Shown here piece after piece: positions 38,569-47,869 of a stretch of DNA of 64,000 bases. The stretch lies in assembly GCF_001425825.1 (NCBI RefSeq), contig NZ_LMDM01000019.1, positions 1-64,000 on the forward strand, in the 5' to 3' direction. The translations under genes and the position numbers were made by a program. The stretch is from Rhizobacter sp. Root1238 (lineage in GTDB: Bacteria > Pseudomonadota > Gammaproteobacteria > Burkholderiales > Burkholderiaceae_C). Every line of letters begins with the position of its first letter. Position 1 is the stretch's first letter. Below the pieces are notes generated by a model. That model was not told where the DNA came from and did no database searches. It saw nothing but the letters and a program-made list of their open reading frames with translations.

Positions 38569-39525
38569 ATGCGACGCCTCTTGCTCAAAACCCTGCTGTT
38601 GCCGCTGGCCCTTGCGTCCGCTTCCGCGGCCGTGTTCGCCCAGGACAACTTCAAGGTGATGATCGGCGCCAACCCCGGTGGCGGCTATGACCAGTGCGGC
38701 CGCGGCATCGGCAAGGCCCTGCAGGAAGCGGGCGTGGCTGGCTCGGTCACCTACGAGAACAAGGGCGGCGCCGGCGGCACGATCGGGCTGGCCCAGTTCG
38801 CGAACGCGTCGAAGGGCGACCCGAACGCGATGATCGTCGTCGGAGCCGTCATGGTCGGCGCGATCGTGCAGAACAAGCCGCCGATCACGCTGAACGACGC
38901 GACGCCGGTGGCGCGCCTGCTGGCCGAGTACAACGTGTTCGTCGTGCCGGCCAATTCGCCGCTGAAGACGATGAAGGACGTCGTCGAGCAGATGAAGAAG
39001 GACCCCGGCAGCGTCAAGTGGGGCGGCGGCTCGAAGGGCTCGGTCGACCACGTCAGCGTCGCGATGATCGCGCGCGAGGCCGGCGTCGATGCGACCAAGA
39101 TCAACTACGTGCCGTTCAAGGGCGGCGGCGAGGCGACGGCCGCGGTGCTGGGCGGCCACATCACGGTGGGCACCAGTGGCCTGGCCGAGTTCGAGGAGTT
39201 CATCAAGACCGGCAAGATGCGCGCGATCGGCGTCACCGCGCCGAACCGCATCCGCGGCTCGGACATCCCGACGCTGGTCGAGCAGGGCATCAACGTCTCG
39301 ATCGGCAACTGGCGCGGCGTGTACGGCGCGCCCGGCATCACGCCGGCGCAGCGCCAGAAGCTGGTCGACGCGGTCGCCAAGGCCACCAAGACCAAGAGCT
39401 GGGCCGAGACGCTGGCCGCCAACAAGTGGAACTCGGCGCTGATGACCGGCGACGACTTCGGCAAGTTCGTCGACGACGACACCGCGCGGCTGCGTGCGCT
39501 GATGCTGAAGCTGGGCATGCTGTAG
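38569..39525 (+). CDS. tctC: Tricarboxylate-transport substrate-binding protein TctC
   Basis: Periplasmic binding protein of the tripartite tricarboxylate transporter family, 318 residues, with a Sec signal peptide (1-25, ending VFAQD). Family features are MIGANPGGGYDQCGRGIGKAL, VTYENKGGAGGTIGLAQF and WRGVYGAPGIT. CAAGGAG precedes the ATG. It is followed by an intrinsic terminator and then tctB, so the binding protein is probably made in excess. Citrate or another carboxylate is the likely ligand. Confidence 0.95.
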   Translation: MRRLLLKTLLLPLALASASAAVFAQDNFKVMIGANPGGGYDQCGRGIGKALQEAGVAGSVTYENKGGAGGTIGLAQFANASKGDPNAMIVVGAVMVGAIVQNKPPITLNDATPVARLLAEYNVFVVPANSPLKTMKDVVEQMKKDPGSVKWGGGSKGSVDHVSVAMIAREAGVDATKINYVPFKGGGEATAAVLGGHITVGTSGLAEFEEFIKTGKMRAIGVTAPNRIRGSDIPTLVEQGINVSIGNWRGVYGAPGITPAQRQKLVDAVAKATKTKSWAETLAANKWNSALMTGDDFGKFVDDDTARLRALMLKLGML

Positions 39526-39553
39526 GCGCCCGACCGCAGGCTCCATGCAGTAC

Positions 39554-39591
39554 GGCTGGCCGGCGCTGTGCGTCGGCCAGCCTGCGTTTTT
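39554..39591 (+). terminator. Partial terminator between tctC and tctB
   Basis: GGCTGGCCG (39554-39562) pairs with CGGCCAGCC (39574-39582), loop 11 bases, followed by TGCG and five T. The 9-bp GC-rich stem ends transcription partly before the membrane genes and would keep binding protein levels high relative to permease. Confidence 0.7.
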
Positions 39592-39625
39592 GAGGGGCGT
39601 CGCCCATGACGCGAGGAGGTAGACC

Positions 39626-40135
39626 ATGAAGAAAACGAGCAAGCGGTCCGAGATCGGCATCGGTGCCGGCGCGATCGGACTGGGGGCCTTGATGGCCATC
39701 GGTGCGGCGCAGATCAAGGGCGAGGCAGGCTATTCGGGCGTCGGCGCCGGCTTCCTGCCGTGGCTGATGGCGGCCGCGATGACGCTGTGCGGCGTGCTGC
39801 TGATCGTGCAGGCCACCACCGGGGGGTTCCGCACGATGCCCGAGGGCAGCGACGACATCCCCGCGCCGCACTGGGTCGGCATGGCCTGGCTGTCGGCCGG
39901 CCTGCTGCTGAACGCGGCGCTGATCACGCGCGTCGGGTTCATCCCGTCGTGTTCGCTGCTGTTCGTGCTCGCGGCACGCGGCTTCCGGCTGTCGATGGGC
40001 GCCGGGCCCGCGACGCTGTCCGACTGGGTGCGCGACGTGCTGGTCGGCGCGGCGCTGTCGGCGCCGGTGTACTGGCTGTTCACGAAGTTGCTGGGCCTCA
40101 CGTTGCCTGGCCTCACCAGCTCCGGCTGGATCTGA
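39626..40135 (+). CDS. tctB: Tripartite tricarboxylate transporter small membrane subunit TctB
   Basis: A 169-residue protein with four hydrophobic segments (about 13-30, 45-65, 85-105 and 135-160), the normal TctB topology. [20 protein letters not shown]-like sequence near residue 35 is typical. It has a GAGGAGG ribosome site. It sits between the terminator and tctA, 14 bp apart. Confidence 0.92.
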   Translation: MKKTSKRSEIGIGAGAIGLGALMAIGAAQIKGEAGYSGVGAGFLPWLMAAAMTLCGVLLIVQATTGGFRTMPEGSDDIPAPHWVGMAWLSAGLLLNAALITRVGFIPSCSLLFVLAARGFRLSMGAGPATLSDWVRDVLVGAALSAPVYWLFTKLLGLTLPGLTSSGWI

Positions 40136-40149
40136 AGAAGAGCATCACC

Positions 40150-41655
40150 ATGGATATCTGGAATTCGCTGCTGCAGGGTTTCATGACGGCGGGCACGCCG
40201 GTCAACCTGATGTGGGCGCTGCTCGGCTGCCTGATCGGCACCGCGATCGGCGTGCTGCCCGGCATCGGCCCGGCGCTGACGGTGGCGATGCTGCTGCCGA
40301 TCACCTCGCACGTCGAGCCGACCGCGTCGATGATCATGTTCGCCGGCATCTACTACGGGGCGATGTACGGCGGCTCGACCACCTCGATCCTGCTGAACAC
40401 GCCCGGCGAGACCGGCAGCATGGTCACCGCGATGGAGGGCAACCTGATGGCCAAGAGCGGCCGCGCCGGTGCGGCGCTGGCCACCTCGGCGATCGGGTCG
40501 TTCTTCGCCGGCACCATCGCCACCGTGCTCGTCACGCTGTTCGCGCCCGGCCTCGCCGAGTTCGCGCTGCGCTTCGGCCCGCCGGAATACTTCGCGCTGA
40601 TCCTGCTGGCCTTCACGACGGTGTCGTCGGTGCTCGGCCAGAGCACGCTGCGCGGCATGACCAGCCTGCTGCTCGGCCTGTCGATCGGGATCATCGGCAT
40701 CGACCAGATCTCGGGCCAGGCGCGCTTCACGCTGAACAACGTGCCGGAGCTGGTCGACGGCATCGAGGTGGTGCTGGTCGCGGTCGGCCTGTTCGCGGTC
40801 GCCGAGGCGATGTACCTGATGATGTACGAAGGCCGCCAGGACGAGACGCGCAACAAGATGTCCAGCCTGTGGATGACGAAGGGCGACTGGAAGCGCTCGT
40901 GGCCGGCCTGGCTGCGCGGCACGCTGATCGGCTTTCCGTTCGGCACCATCCCGGCCGGCGGCACCGAGATCCCGACCTTCCTGTCGTACGGCGCCGAGCG
41001 CAAGCTGTCGAAGCACCCGGAAGAATTCGGCACCGTCGGCGCGATCGAGGGCGTGGCCGGCCCCGAGGCGGCCAACAACGCGGCGGTGGCCGGCACGCTG
41101 GTGCCGCTGCTGACGCTGGGCATCCCGACCTCCACCACCGCGGCGATCATGCTGTCGGCCTTCCAGAACTACGGCATCCAGCCCGGCCCGACGCTGTTCC
41201 AGACCTCGTCGGCACTGGTCTGGGCGCTGATCGCGTCGATGTACATCGGCAACGTGATGCTGCTGGTGCTGAACCTGCCGCTGGTCGGGCTGTGGGTGAA
41301 GCTGCTGAAGATCCCGAAGCCGGCGCTCTACGCCGGCATCCTGATCTTCGCGACGGTCGGCGTCTACGGCATGCGCCAGTCGGCCTTCGACCTGTTCCTG
41401 CTGTACGGCATCGGGCTGCTGGGTGTCGTGATGCGCCGTTTCGACTTTCCGACCGCTCCGGTGATCGTCGGGATGATCCTCGGACCGCTGGGAGAGGCAC
41501 ATATGCGCAATGCGATGTCCATTGGAGAGGGCAAATGGACGGTGTTCATTGAACGGCCGTTGTCGGCGACTATCCTCGCTGTGTGCGTGGCGGTCTTGAT
41601 CGTCCCGCCGCTGTTGACCCGGTTCCGAAGCCGCCGCGCGGTGGCAACGGCCTGA
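40150..41655 (+). CDS. tctA: Tripartite tricarboxylate transporter large permease TctA
   Basis: A 501-residue permease with about eleven or twelve membrane segments. Family signatures are [17 protein letters not shown] near residue 35, [20 protein letters not shown] near 70 and [22 protein letters not shown] near 325. It imports tri- or dicarboxylates using an ion gradient together with TctB and TctC. ATG at 40150 after an AAGAAGAG element. A second tctC-like gene follows after 37 bp. Confidence 0.97.
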   Translation: MDIWNSLLQGFMTAGTPVNLMWALLGCLIGTAIGVLPGIGPALTVAMLLPITSHVEPTASMIMFAGIYYGAMYGGSTTSILLNTPGETGSMVTAMEGNLMAKSGRAGAALATSAIGSFFAGTIATVLVTLFAPGLAEFALRFGPPEYFALILLAFTTVSSVLGQSTLRGMTSLLLGLSIGIIGIDQISGQARFTLNNVPELVDGIEVVLVAVGLFAVAEAMYLMMYEGRQDETRNKMSSLWMTKGDWKRSWPAWLRGTLIGFPFGTIPAGGTEIPTFLSYGAERKLSKHPEEFGTVGAIEGVAGPEAANNAAVAGTLVPLLTLGIPTSTTAAIMLSAFQNYGIQPGPTLFQTSSALVWALIASMYIGNVMLLVLNLPLVGLWVKLLKIPKPALYAGILIFATVGVYGMRQSAFDLFLLYGIGLLGVVMRRFDFPTAPVIVGMILGPLGEAHMRNAMSIGEGKWTVFIERPLSATILAVCVAVLIVPPLLTRFRSRRAVATA

Positions 41656-41692
41656 CCGGCCCTCCCTCACAGCAAGGCAGCAAGGATCCCCC

Positions 41693-42685
41693 ATGAAGTC
41701 GAACCGTCGTTCCGTTCTCCGCTGGATGGCCGCCTCCACGGCCGCCGGCATCGTCCCCACGCTGCCGGTGGCCAGCCTGGCCGCCACCGCCGCGGCGCCG
41801 CTCGGCAAGCTGCGCATCATGATCCCGGCCAATCCCGGAGGCGGCTGGGACGGCACCGGCCACGCGGTCGGCGACGCGCTGGTGGCCTCAGGGCAGGCCA
41901 GCGAGATCGTCTACGAGAACAAGGGCGGCAAGGGCGGCATCATCGGTCTGGCCGAATTCGTGGAGAAATACTCGGATTCCCAGGATTCGGTGATGGTCGG
42001 CGGCTTCGTGATGGTCGGCTCGATCGCGCTGAACCGCCCGGCCATCACGCTGGCCAAGGTGAAGCCGATCGCCCGCCTGACCAGCGAGGTGCTGGCGCTG
42101 GTGGTGCCGGCCGATTCGAAATTCCAGACGATCAAGGATTTCCAGGCCGCGCTGGTGAAGAACATCGCCGACGTGCCGCTGGCCGGCGGCGGGGCCGGCG
42201 GCGTCGACCACATGTGCGCCGCGCTGGTGGCGCGTGCGGCCGGGGCCGATCCCGGCAAGCTGGTCTACGTGCCGTCGAGCAGCGGCGCCGAGGTGATGCA
42301 GGCGCTGGCGGCCGGCAAGGTGGCGGCGGCGGTGTCGGGCTTCGGCGAGCTGAAGTCGGGCATCTCGTCGGGCAAGCTGCGGGCGCTGGCGATCAGCTCG
42401 CGCCGCGGGCTGTTCGGCATCCCGTCGTTCCGCGAGCAGCGCCTCGATGTCGACCTGGCGAACTGGCGCGGCATCTTCGCGCCGGCCGGCATGTCCGATG
42501 CGCAGGTGGCCAACATTCGCGCGTCGCTGCAGAAGGCCACCCAGCACCCGAGCTGGCAGGCCGCGCTGGTGCGCAACGACTGGCAGCCGAGCTGGCAGGT
42601 CGGCACCGAGTTCAGCGAGTCGATGGAGCTCGACAAGGCGATGGCGGATGCCTTGGTCTACATCCTGAAGCTGAAGACGGCCTGA
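41693..42685 (+). CDS. Second TctC-like substrate-binding protein
   Basis: A 330-residue relative of TctC, clearly diverged from the first copy in the same operon. The N-terminus MKSNRRSVLRWMAASTAAG carries an Arg pair suggesting a twin-arginine signal, unlike the Sec signal of the first. Shared features are IMIPANPGGGWDGTGHAVGDAL, IVYENKGGKGGIIGLAEF and WRGIFAPAGMS. One permease pair with two binding proteins suggests either two ligands or a sensor role for one of them. Confidence 0.93.
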   Translation: MKSNRRSVLRWMAASTAAGIVPTLPVASLAATAAAPLGKLRIMIPANPGGGWDGTGHAVGDALVASGQASEIVYENKGGKGGIIGLAEFVEKYSDSQDSVMVGGFVMVGSIALNRPAITLAKVKPIARLTSEVLALVVPADSKFQTIKDFQAALVKNIADVPLAGGGAGGVDHMCAALVARAAGADPGKLVYVPSSSGAEVMQALAAGKVAAAVSGFGELKSGISSGKLRALAISSRRGLFGIPSFREQRLDVDLANWRGIFAPAGMSDAQVANIRASLQKATQHPSWQAALVRNDWQPSWQVGTEFSESMELDKAMADALVYILKLKTA

Positions 42686-42711
42686 TGGGGTGATGGAGCC
42701 GGTGCCGGCGC

Positions 42712-43803
42712 TCAGGCGCCTGCACCCAGCTCCAAGGCGCGTCGCTGCTGCGCATCGAGCGCGGCCGCTTCCGGCGGGGCCGTCGTGTCCCATCCTTGCA
42801 TGTGGCGCATCGCGAGGGCGCTCAGCGCCGCCATCCACTCATGCTGGTCGTTCAGGCACGGGATGTAGTTGAACTCGGCACCGCCCGCCTGCAGGAAGGC
42901 ATCGCGGGCTTCCTGCGCGATCTCCTCCAGCGTTTCCAGGCAGTCGGCGGTGAAGCCGGGGCACATCACGTCGACGCGCTTGACGCCTTTCTGCGCCAGC
43001 GCAACCAGCGTCGGCTCGGTGTAGGGCTGCAGCCATTCGGCCTTGCCGAAGCGGCTCTGGAACGTGACGACCCATTGGTCGTCCTTCAGGTCCAGGCGCT
43101 GTGCCACGAGGCGTGCCGTCTTCAGGCATTCACAGTGGTAGGGGTCGCCGAGTTCGAGCGTGCGGCGGGGCATGCCGTGGAAGCTCATCACCAGCTTGTC
43201 GGGGCGGCCGTGCGACACCCAGTGGTCGGACACGCGCTTCGCGAGCGCCGCGATGTACGCCGGGTCGTCGTGGTAGCGGTTCACGAAGCGCAACTCGGGC
43301 AGCGCGCGCACCTTTTGCGCCCACTGGTAGATCGCGTCGTTGACGCTCGCGGTCGTCGCCGCGCAGTACTGCGGGTACATCGGCAGCACCAGGATGCGGG
43401 TCGCGCCCGCGGCCTTCAGCGCATCCAGTTCGGCGCCGATCGCCGGCGTTCCGTAGCGCATCGCGAACGCCACCTTGACGCGGTGGCCGCGCTCCCCGAG
43501 GTAGCCGGCCAGCAGCCGGGCCTGCCGCTGCGTCCACACCTTCAGCGGCGAGCCCTCGGGCAGCCACACGGTGGCGTATTTCGCGGCGGATTTCGCCGGC
43601 CGCACCCGCAGGATGATGCCGTGCAGGATCAGCCACCACAGCAGCTTCGGGATCTCGACGACGCGCGGGTCAGCGAGGAACTGGGCGAGGTAGCGGCGCA
43701 CCGCCTGCGGTGTCGGCGCGTCGGGGGTGCCGAGGTTGCAGAGCAGGATCGCGGTGGTCGGCGCCTGGCCGTGCTGGTGAGGGGGTTCGGCAGAGAAGCG
43801 CAT
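42712..43803 (-). CDS. hemH: Ferrochelatase
   Basis: Inserts Fe2+ into protoporphyrin IX, the last step of haem synthesis. The 363 residues contain AILLCNLGTPDAPTPQAVRRYL near the N-terminus, LVLPMYPQYCAATT-like VLPMYPQYCAATTASVND, the catalytic His in VMSFHGMPRRTL and the acidic helix region QPYTEPTLVAL. Start ATG at 43803; longer open frame upstream lacks homology. It lies convergent with the second tctC, 26 bp apart, and downstream of the large kinase gene on the same strand. Confidence 0.97.
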   Translation of the reverse strand: MRFSAEPPHQHGQAPTTAILLCNLGTPDAPTPQAVRRYLAQFLADPRVVEIPKLLWWLILHGIILRVRPAKSAAKYATVWLPEGSPLKVWTQRQARLLAGYLGERGHRVKVAFAMRYGTPAIGAELDALKAAGATRILVLPMYPQYCAATTASVNDAIYQWAQKVRALPELRFVNRYHDDPAYIAALAKRVSDHWVSHGRPDKLVMSFHGMPRRTLELGDPYHCECLKTARLVAQRLDLKDDQWVVTFQSRFGKAEWLQPYTEPTLVALAQKGVKRVDVMCPGFTADCLETLEEIAQEARDAFLQAGGAEFNYIPCLNDQHEWMAALSALAMRHMQGWDTTAPPEAAALDAQQRRALELGAGA

Positions 43804-43846
43804 CGGCCGGATTATGGCCGTGCGCCATCGGCGAAGCGCCCGCCGT

Positions 43847-46800
43847 TCAGCCGGCCAGCGCGGGCGATTGCAGCAGCTGGTCGATGTCGGCGACCACCGC
43901 GGCGATGTCGATCGGCTTGGTCCAGTAGCCGATGAAGCCGGCCTCGTAGGCACGCTGCACGTCCTCGGGCATCGCATCGGCCGAGCACATGTAGGCCGGC
44001 GCGCGGGCCAGGCCCGGCAGCTGGCGCAGCTGGTGCAGCACCTCGAAGCCGGTCATGCCGGGCAGGTGGGCGTCGAGCACCAGCACCTCGGGCTGCCAGT
44101 CGCGCGCGATCTCGAGCGCTTCCTCGCCGTCTTCGGCGATGCGCAGGTCGACGGCGCCGCGGCGAATCCGCAGTGCCTCCTCGAACAGGATCGCGTTGAT
44201 GCGGTTGTCCTCGACGTACATCATCCGCAATGCAGAGCGCGCGGCGGGCGCGGGCGCGGTCTCGGCATCGCCGGGCCCCTCGGCCAGCGGTGCCGGCGCG
44301 GAAGCCACCGGTTCGAGGTCGCAGACCATGTCGAGCCGCACGCAGGTGCCGTGGCCGAGCGTGCTGGTCACCTGCAGATCGCCGCCGATCGCCTGCATCA
44401 GGCTGCGCGCGATGATCAGCCCGAGCCCGGTGCCCTCGATGGCCGAGGTCTCCCTGCCGAGCCGTTCGAAAGGCTGGAACAGCCGGCCCATCTGCTCGGG
44501 GGTCAGGCCGGCGCCTTCGTCCTCGATCCGCAGCGTGAGCCGCTCGGGGCAGTCCTGGATCACCGTCCAGCGCACCGCGCCGCCGGGGCGGTTGTACTTG
44601 ACCGCGTTCGAGGCCACGTTCAGCAGCACCTGGCGCAGCCGCTGCGCATCGGCCTGCACGAACAGCGGCGACGGCACCGCGTTCTCGAAGCGAATGCCGC
44701 GCGCGTGCGCCATCGGCGCCAGCAGGTCGATCGTGCGTTCGACGACGTCGTCCAGCGCCACGCGTCCCATGTCCAGCGCCAGGGCGCCTTCCTCCACCTT
44801 CTGCAGGTCGAGCACGTCGTTGATCAGCGCCAGCAGGTGTTGCCCGGCGTCCAGCACGTGGTCGGCGTAGTCGTGCACCTTGGCGAGGTCGGCCTGGTCG
44901 ACGCCCATGCGCATCAGCTGTGAAAAACCGATCACCGCATTCAGCGGCGTGCGCATCTCGTGGCTCATGCGCGACAGGAACTCGCTCTTCGCCCGGTTGG
45001 CGAGCTCGGCGGCCTGCTTGTCGCGCAGCGCCTGCTCGGCCAGCTTGGTGCGCGTGATGTCGGAATGGGTGCCGACCACGCGGCGCGGGCTGCCGTCGGC
45101 ATGGCGCTCGACGATCTTGCCACGGTCGAGCACCCACAGCCAGCGGCCGTCGCGGTGCAGCAGCCGGTGCTCGGTCTCGTAGGCGTCGGTCTCGCCGCGC
45201 CGGTAGGCCTGGATCGCCCGCATCACGCGCGGCCGGTCGTCCGGGTGGATGCGACGCGACCACTCCTGGATGGTGTTGCCCACCTCGTCCTCGCGGTAGC
45301 CGAGCATTTCCTTCCAGCGCGGTGAATAGAACGCGATGTTGCGGTCTTCGTCGAAGTCCCAGACGCCGTCGCCGGCGCCTTCGAGTGCGAATTTCCAGCG
45401 CTCTTCGGCGGCCTTCAGCGCGCGCTCGGCGGCGCGCTGCTGCGTGACGTCGCGCGTCACGTACAGCACCCGCTCGCCGGCCATCGGCGACAGTCGCGCC
45501 TCGAAGCTGCCGGGGCGACCGCCGGCCGTCACCAGGTCGTACTCGAGGCGCTGCACCTCGCCGGTCCGCAGCGCGCGGCGGATCGCCGGCAGCACCTGGT
45601 CCGCCAGCTCCTGCGTGACGCCCTGCACGAAGGGCTGGCCGCGCACGCGCTCCCAGCGGTGCACCAGGAGCGGATGGTCCGGGTCGCTGCATTCGAGGTA
45701 GCGACCATCGGCATCGAGCACGAACCACAGGTCGGGCACCGCGGCCAGCACCGCGCCGAGCCGCGCCTGCGCCTCCTGCGCCTGCAGCTGCTGGCGCGTC
45801 AGTTCGAGCTCGGCGCGCTTGCGGTCGGTGATGTCGACCGACAGGTGCACCTGGCTGCCGTCGTGCAGCCGGCGGTCGTTGACGATCAGCCAGCGGTGGC
45901 GCCAGCGCAGCTCGTGCTGCGCGCGCTCTTCGGAGACCAGGCCGAGCCGCCACTGCACGAAGGCCTCTTCGTTGCCGACCGCATCGGGGTAGTCGCCGCG
46001 CGCCACCATGCTGCGCACCATCTCGGGCCAGGTCATCTGCTCGGCCGGGATGGTGCGCCCGATCGAGCGCCGCCACGCCGCATTCGACTGCACGACGCGG
46101 CCGTCCGGCGCGCTGATCATCACGCCGGCGTGCATGCTCTCGAGCGCGTCGCTCAGCAACTGCTCGGCACGCCGCGCGGCGCTCTGGGCCTGCAGGCGCG
46201 CATTGATCGTGGTGGCCGAGCCGCGGTGGCCGCGGAACCGGCCGGTGCTGCTGAACACCGGCACGCCGCTGATCGACAGCGTCAGCAGGCCGGACGGGGA
46301 AGGGCGGTCGGCGACCAGCTCGGTGAACGGCTCGCGCTGCGCGAGCGCCGCTTCGCAGCGCGGCCACGAGGCCGCATGCTCGCCGCCGTGCGGCTGGTAC
46401 GGCGCGAGGAAGCGGCGGCCCAGGTCGTTCTGCGGCGGCAGGCCGATGCGGTGCTCGAAGTTCTCGGACAGCCAGCTGAGCTGGCCCTGGTCGTCGGTCT
46501 CCCACAGCCAGCTGTTGCCGGATTGACTGGCGGCCCGCACCCGCGCCTCCTGCAGCCGCCAGCGCTGTTCGCGCAGCCGGGCGTCGAGCAGTGCGCTGGC
46601 CAGCAACGCGAGGTCGTGCAGCGCCTGCCGTTGCGCGGCATCCAGGCGTGCCGGGGCGGTGTGGATCGCGCAGACCGTGCCGATGCGCCGGTCATCGACC
46701 ACCAGCGGCACCGACGCATAGGCGCGGATGCCGGGGGCGCCGCTGACCAGCGGGTTGTCGCCGAAGCGCGGATCGACCCGTGCGTCGGCCACCTCGAAGG

Positions 46801-47056
46801 CGGCCGGCTGCAGGATCGCGTGCCCGCAGAACGATCGATCGCGCGGTGTCTCGCGCACGGCAAGGCCGACGGCGGCCGGGAACCACTGGCGCTCGGCATC
46901 GACGAGGCTGATCGCGGCGATCGGCCAGCCGGTGCGGGCGGCGATCTGGCGGGCCAGCGCGGCGAAGGCCGGATCGACGACGGTGTCGAGCACGCGGAGC
47001 TCGCGCAGCACGCGCAGGCGCTCGGGCTCGTCGGCGGGCAGGTCGGCCGGCGTCAT
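43847..47056 (-). CDS. Soluble GAF/multi-PAS hybrid histidine kinase
   Basis: A 1069-residue kinase without membrane segments. An N-terminal GAF domain (about 20-160) is followed by four PAS-type repeats (about 165-680, including VGTHSDITR and VGNTIQEWSRRIHPDD), then HisKA with H699 in SRMSHEMRTPLNAVIGF, the ATPase domain (NVASNAVKYNRPGG, DEGAGLTPEQ, GTGLGLIIA) and a receiver with D995 in VLVLDAHLPGMTG. No separate output regulator is adjacent, so the partner is unknown. It diverges from a HAD phosphatase gene. Confidence 0.92.
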   Translation of the reverse strand: MTPADLPADEPERLRVLRELRVLDTVVDPAFAALARQIAARTGWPIAAISLVDAERQWFPAAVGLAVRETPRDRSFCGHAILQPAAFEVADARVDPRFGDNPLVSGAPGIRAYASVPLVVDDRRIGTVCAIHTAPARLDAAQRQALHDLALLASALLDARLREQRWRLQEARVRAASQSGNSWLWETDDQGQLSWLSENFEHRIGLPPQNDLGRRFLAPYQPHGGEHAASWPRCEAALAQREPFTELVADRPSPSGLLTLSISGVPVFSSTGRFRGHRGSATTINARLQAQSAARRAEQLLSDALESMHAGVMISAPDGRVVQSNAAWRRSIGRTIPAEQMTWPEMVRSMVARGDYPDAVGNEEAFVQWRLGLVSEERAQHELRWRHRWLIVNDRRLHDGSQVHLSVDITDRKRAELELTRQQLQAQEAQARLGAVLAAVPDLWFVLDADGRYLECSDPDHPLLVHRWERVRGQPFVQGVTQELADQVLPAIRRALRTGEVQRLEYDLVTAGGRPGSFEARLSPMAGERVLYVTRDVTQQRAAERALKAAEERWKFALEGAGDGVWDFDEDRNIAFYSPRWKEMLGYREDEVGNTIQEWSRRIHPDDRPRVMRAIQAYRRGETDAYETEHRLLHRDGRWLWVLDRGKIVERHADGSPRRVVGTHSDITRTKLAEQALRDKQAAELANRAKSEFLSRMSHEMRTPLNAVIGFSQLMRMGVDQADLAKVHDYADHVLDAGQHLLALINDVLDLQKVEEGALALDMGRVALDDVVERTIDLLAPMAHARGIRFENAVPSPLFVQADAQRLRQVLLNVASNAVKYNRPGGAVRWTVIQDCPERLTLRIEDEGAGLTPEQMGRLFQPFERLGRETSAIEGTGLGLIIARSLMQAIGGDLQVTSTLGHGTCVRLDMVCDLEPVASAPAPLAEGPGDAETAPAPAARSALRMMYVEDNRINAILFEEALRIRRGAVDLRIAEDGEEALEIARDWQPEVLVLDAHLPGMTGFEVLHQLRQLPGLARAPAYMCSADAMPEDVQRAYEAGFIGYWTKPIDIAAVVADIDQLLQSPALAG

Positions 47057-47166
47057 GAAGCGCGGAAGGCGTGATTCATGGATGTCTGCTGCTCCGGGGT
47101 CGATCGACTGTAATGGAGAATCCAGGCGGTCGACGCGCTGTCGCCGCGTTGGAATCCACAGCTTCC

Positions 47167-47865
47167 ATGCCTGCTTTCCCTGTCAGTTCCCCGCTGGCCT
47201 TGACCCTCGACCTCGACGACACGCTGTGGCCGGTCTGGCCCGCGATCGAGCGCGCCGAGCACCAGCTGCACGGCTGGCTGCACCAGCATGCGCCGGCCAC
47301 CGCGCAGCGCTTCGACCCGCCGGCGTTGCGCGCGCTGCGCAACGCGGTGGAGGCCGAGCACCCGCATTGGCGCCACAACCTGAGCGCGATCCGCAAGGAA
47401 AGCATCGCGCGGGCATTGGCGATGACCGGCCACGACCCGCAACTGGCCGGCCCGGCGTTCGACGTGTTCTTCGCGGCGCGCCAGCGGGTGGACTTCTTCG
47501 ACGATGCGTTGCCGGGGCTGGCGCGGCTGGCGGCGCGCTTCCCGCTGTATGCGGTGACCAACGGCAATGCCGACCTGGCGACGGTCGGTGTCGCGCACCA
47601 CTTCCAGGGCAGCCTGAGCTCACGCGAACTCGGCATCGGCAAGCCGGACGCGCGGATCTTCCACCTGGCCTGCGAGCGCCTGGGCGTGCCGCCGGCGCAG
47701 GTGCTGCACGTCGGCGACGACCTGCAGCTCGACGTGCATGGCGCACGCGATGCGGGGTTGCAGGCGCTGTGGCTGCACCGGCCGGGTCATGCGGTGGGCG
47801 AATTGCCGGAGGGTTGCGGCCAGGCCGCCAGCTTGCTGGAACTGGCCGAGATGCTCGGCTGCTGA
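47167..47865 (+). CDS. HAD-superfamily hydrolase
   Basis: A 232-residue haloacid-dehalogenase-fold phosphatase. Motif I is LDLDDTLW with D15 and D17, motif II lies in AVTNGNAD, the Lys is in ELGIGKPDARIF and motif III is VGDDLQLDVHGARDAG. The layout suggests a small-phosphate hydrolase of the YigB/FMN-phosphatase type; the substrate is not certain. MPAFPVSS at 47167 is chosen because upstream in-frame starts (47071, 47113) would precede the fold by an unconserved tail. Confidence 0.9.
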   Translation: MPAFPVSSPLALTLDLDDTLWPVWPAIERAEHQLHGWLHQHAPATAQRFDPPALRALRNAVEAEHPHWRHNLSAIRKESIARALAMTGHDPQLAGPAFDVFFAARQRVDFFDDALPGLARLAARFPLYAVTNGNADLATVGVAHHFQGSLSSRELGIGKPDARIFHLACERLGVPPAQVLHVGDDLQLDVHGARDAGLQALWLHRPGHAVGELPEGCGQAASLLELAEMLGC

Positions 47866-47869
47866 GTGC

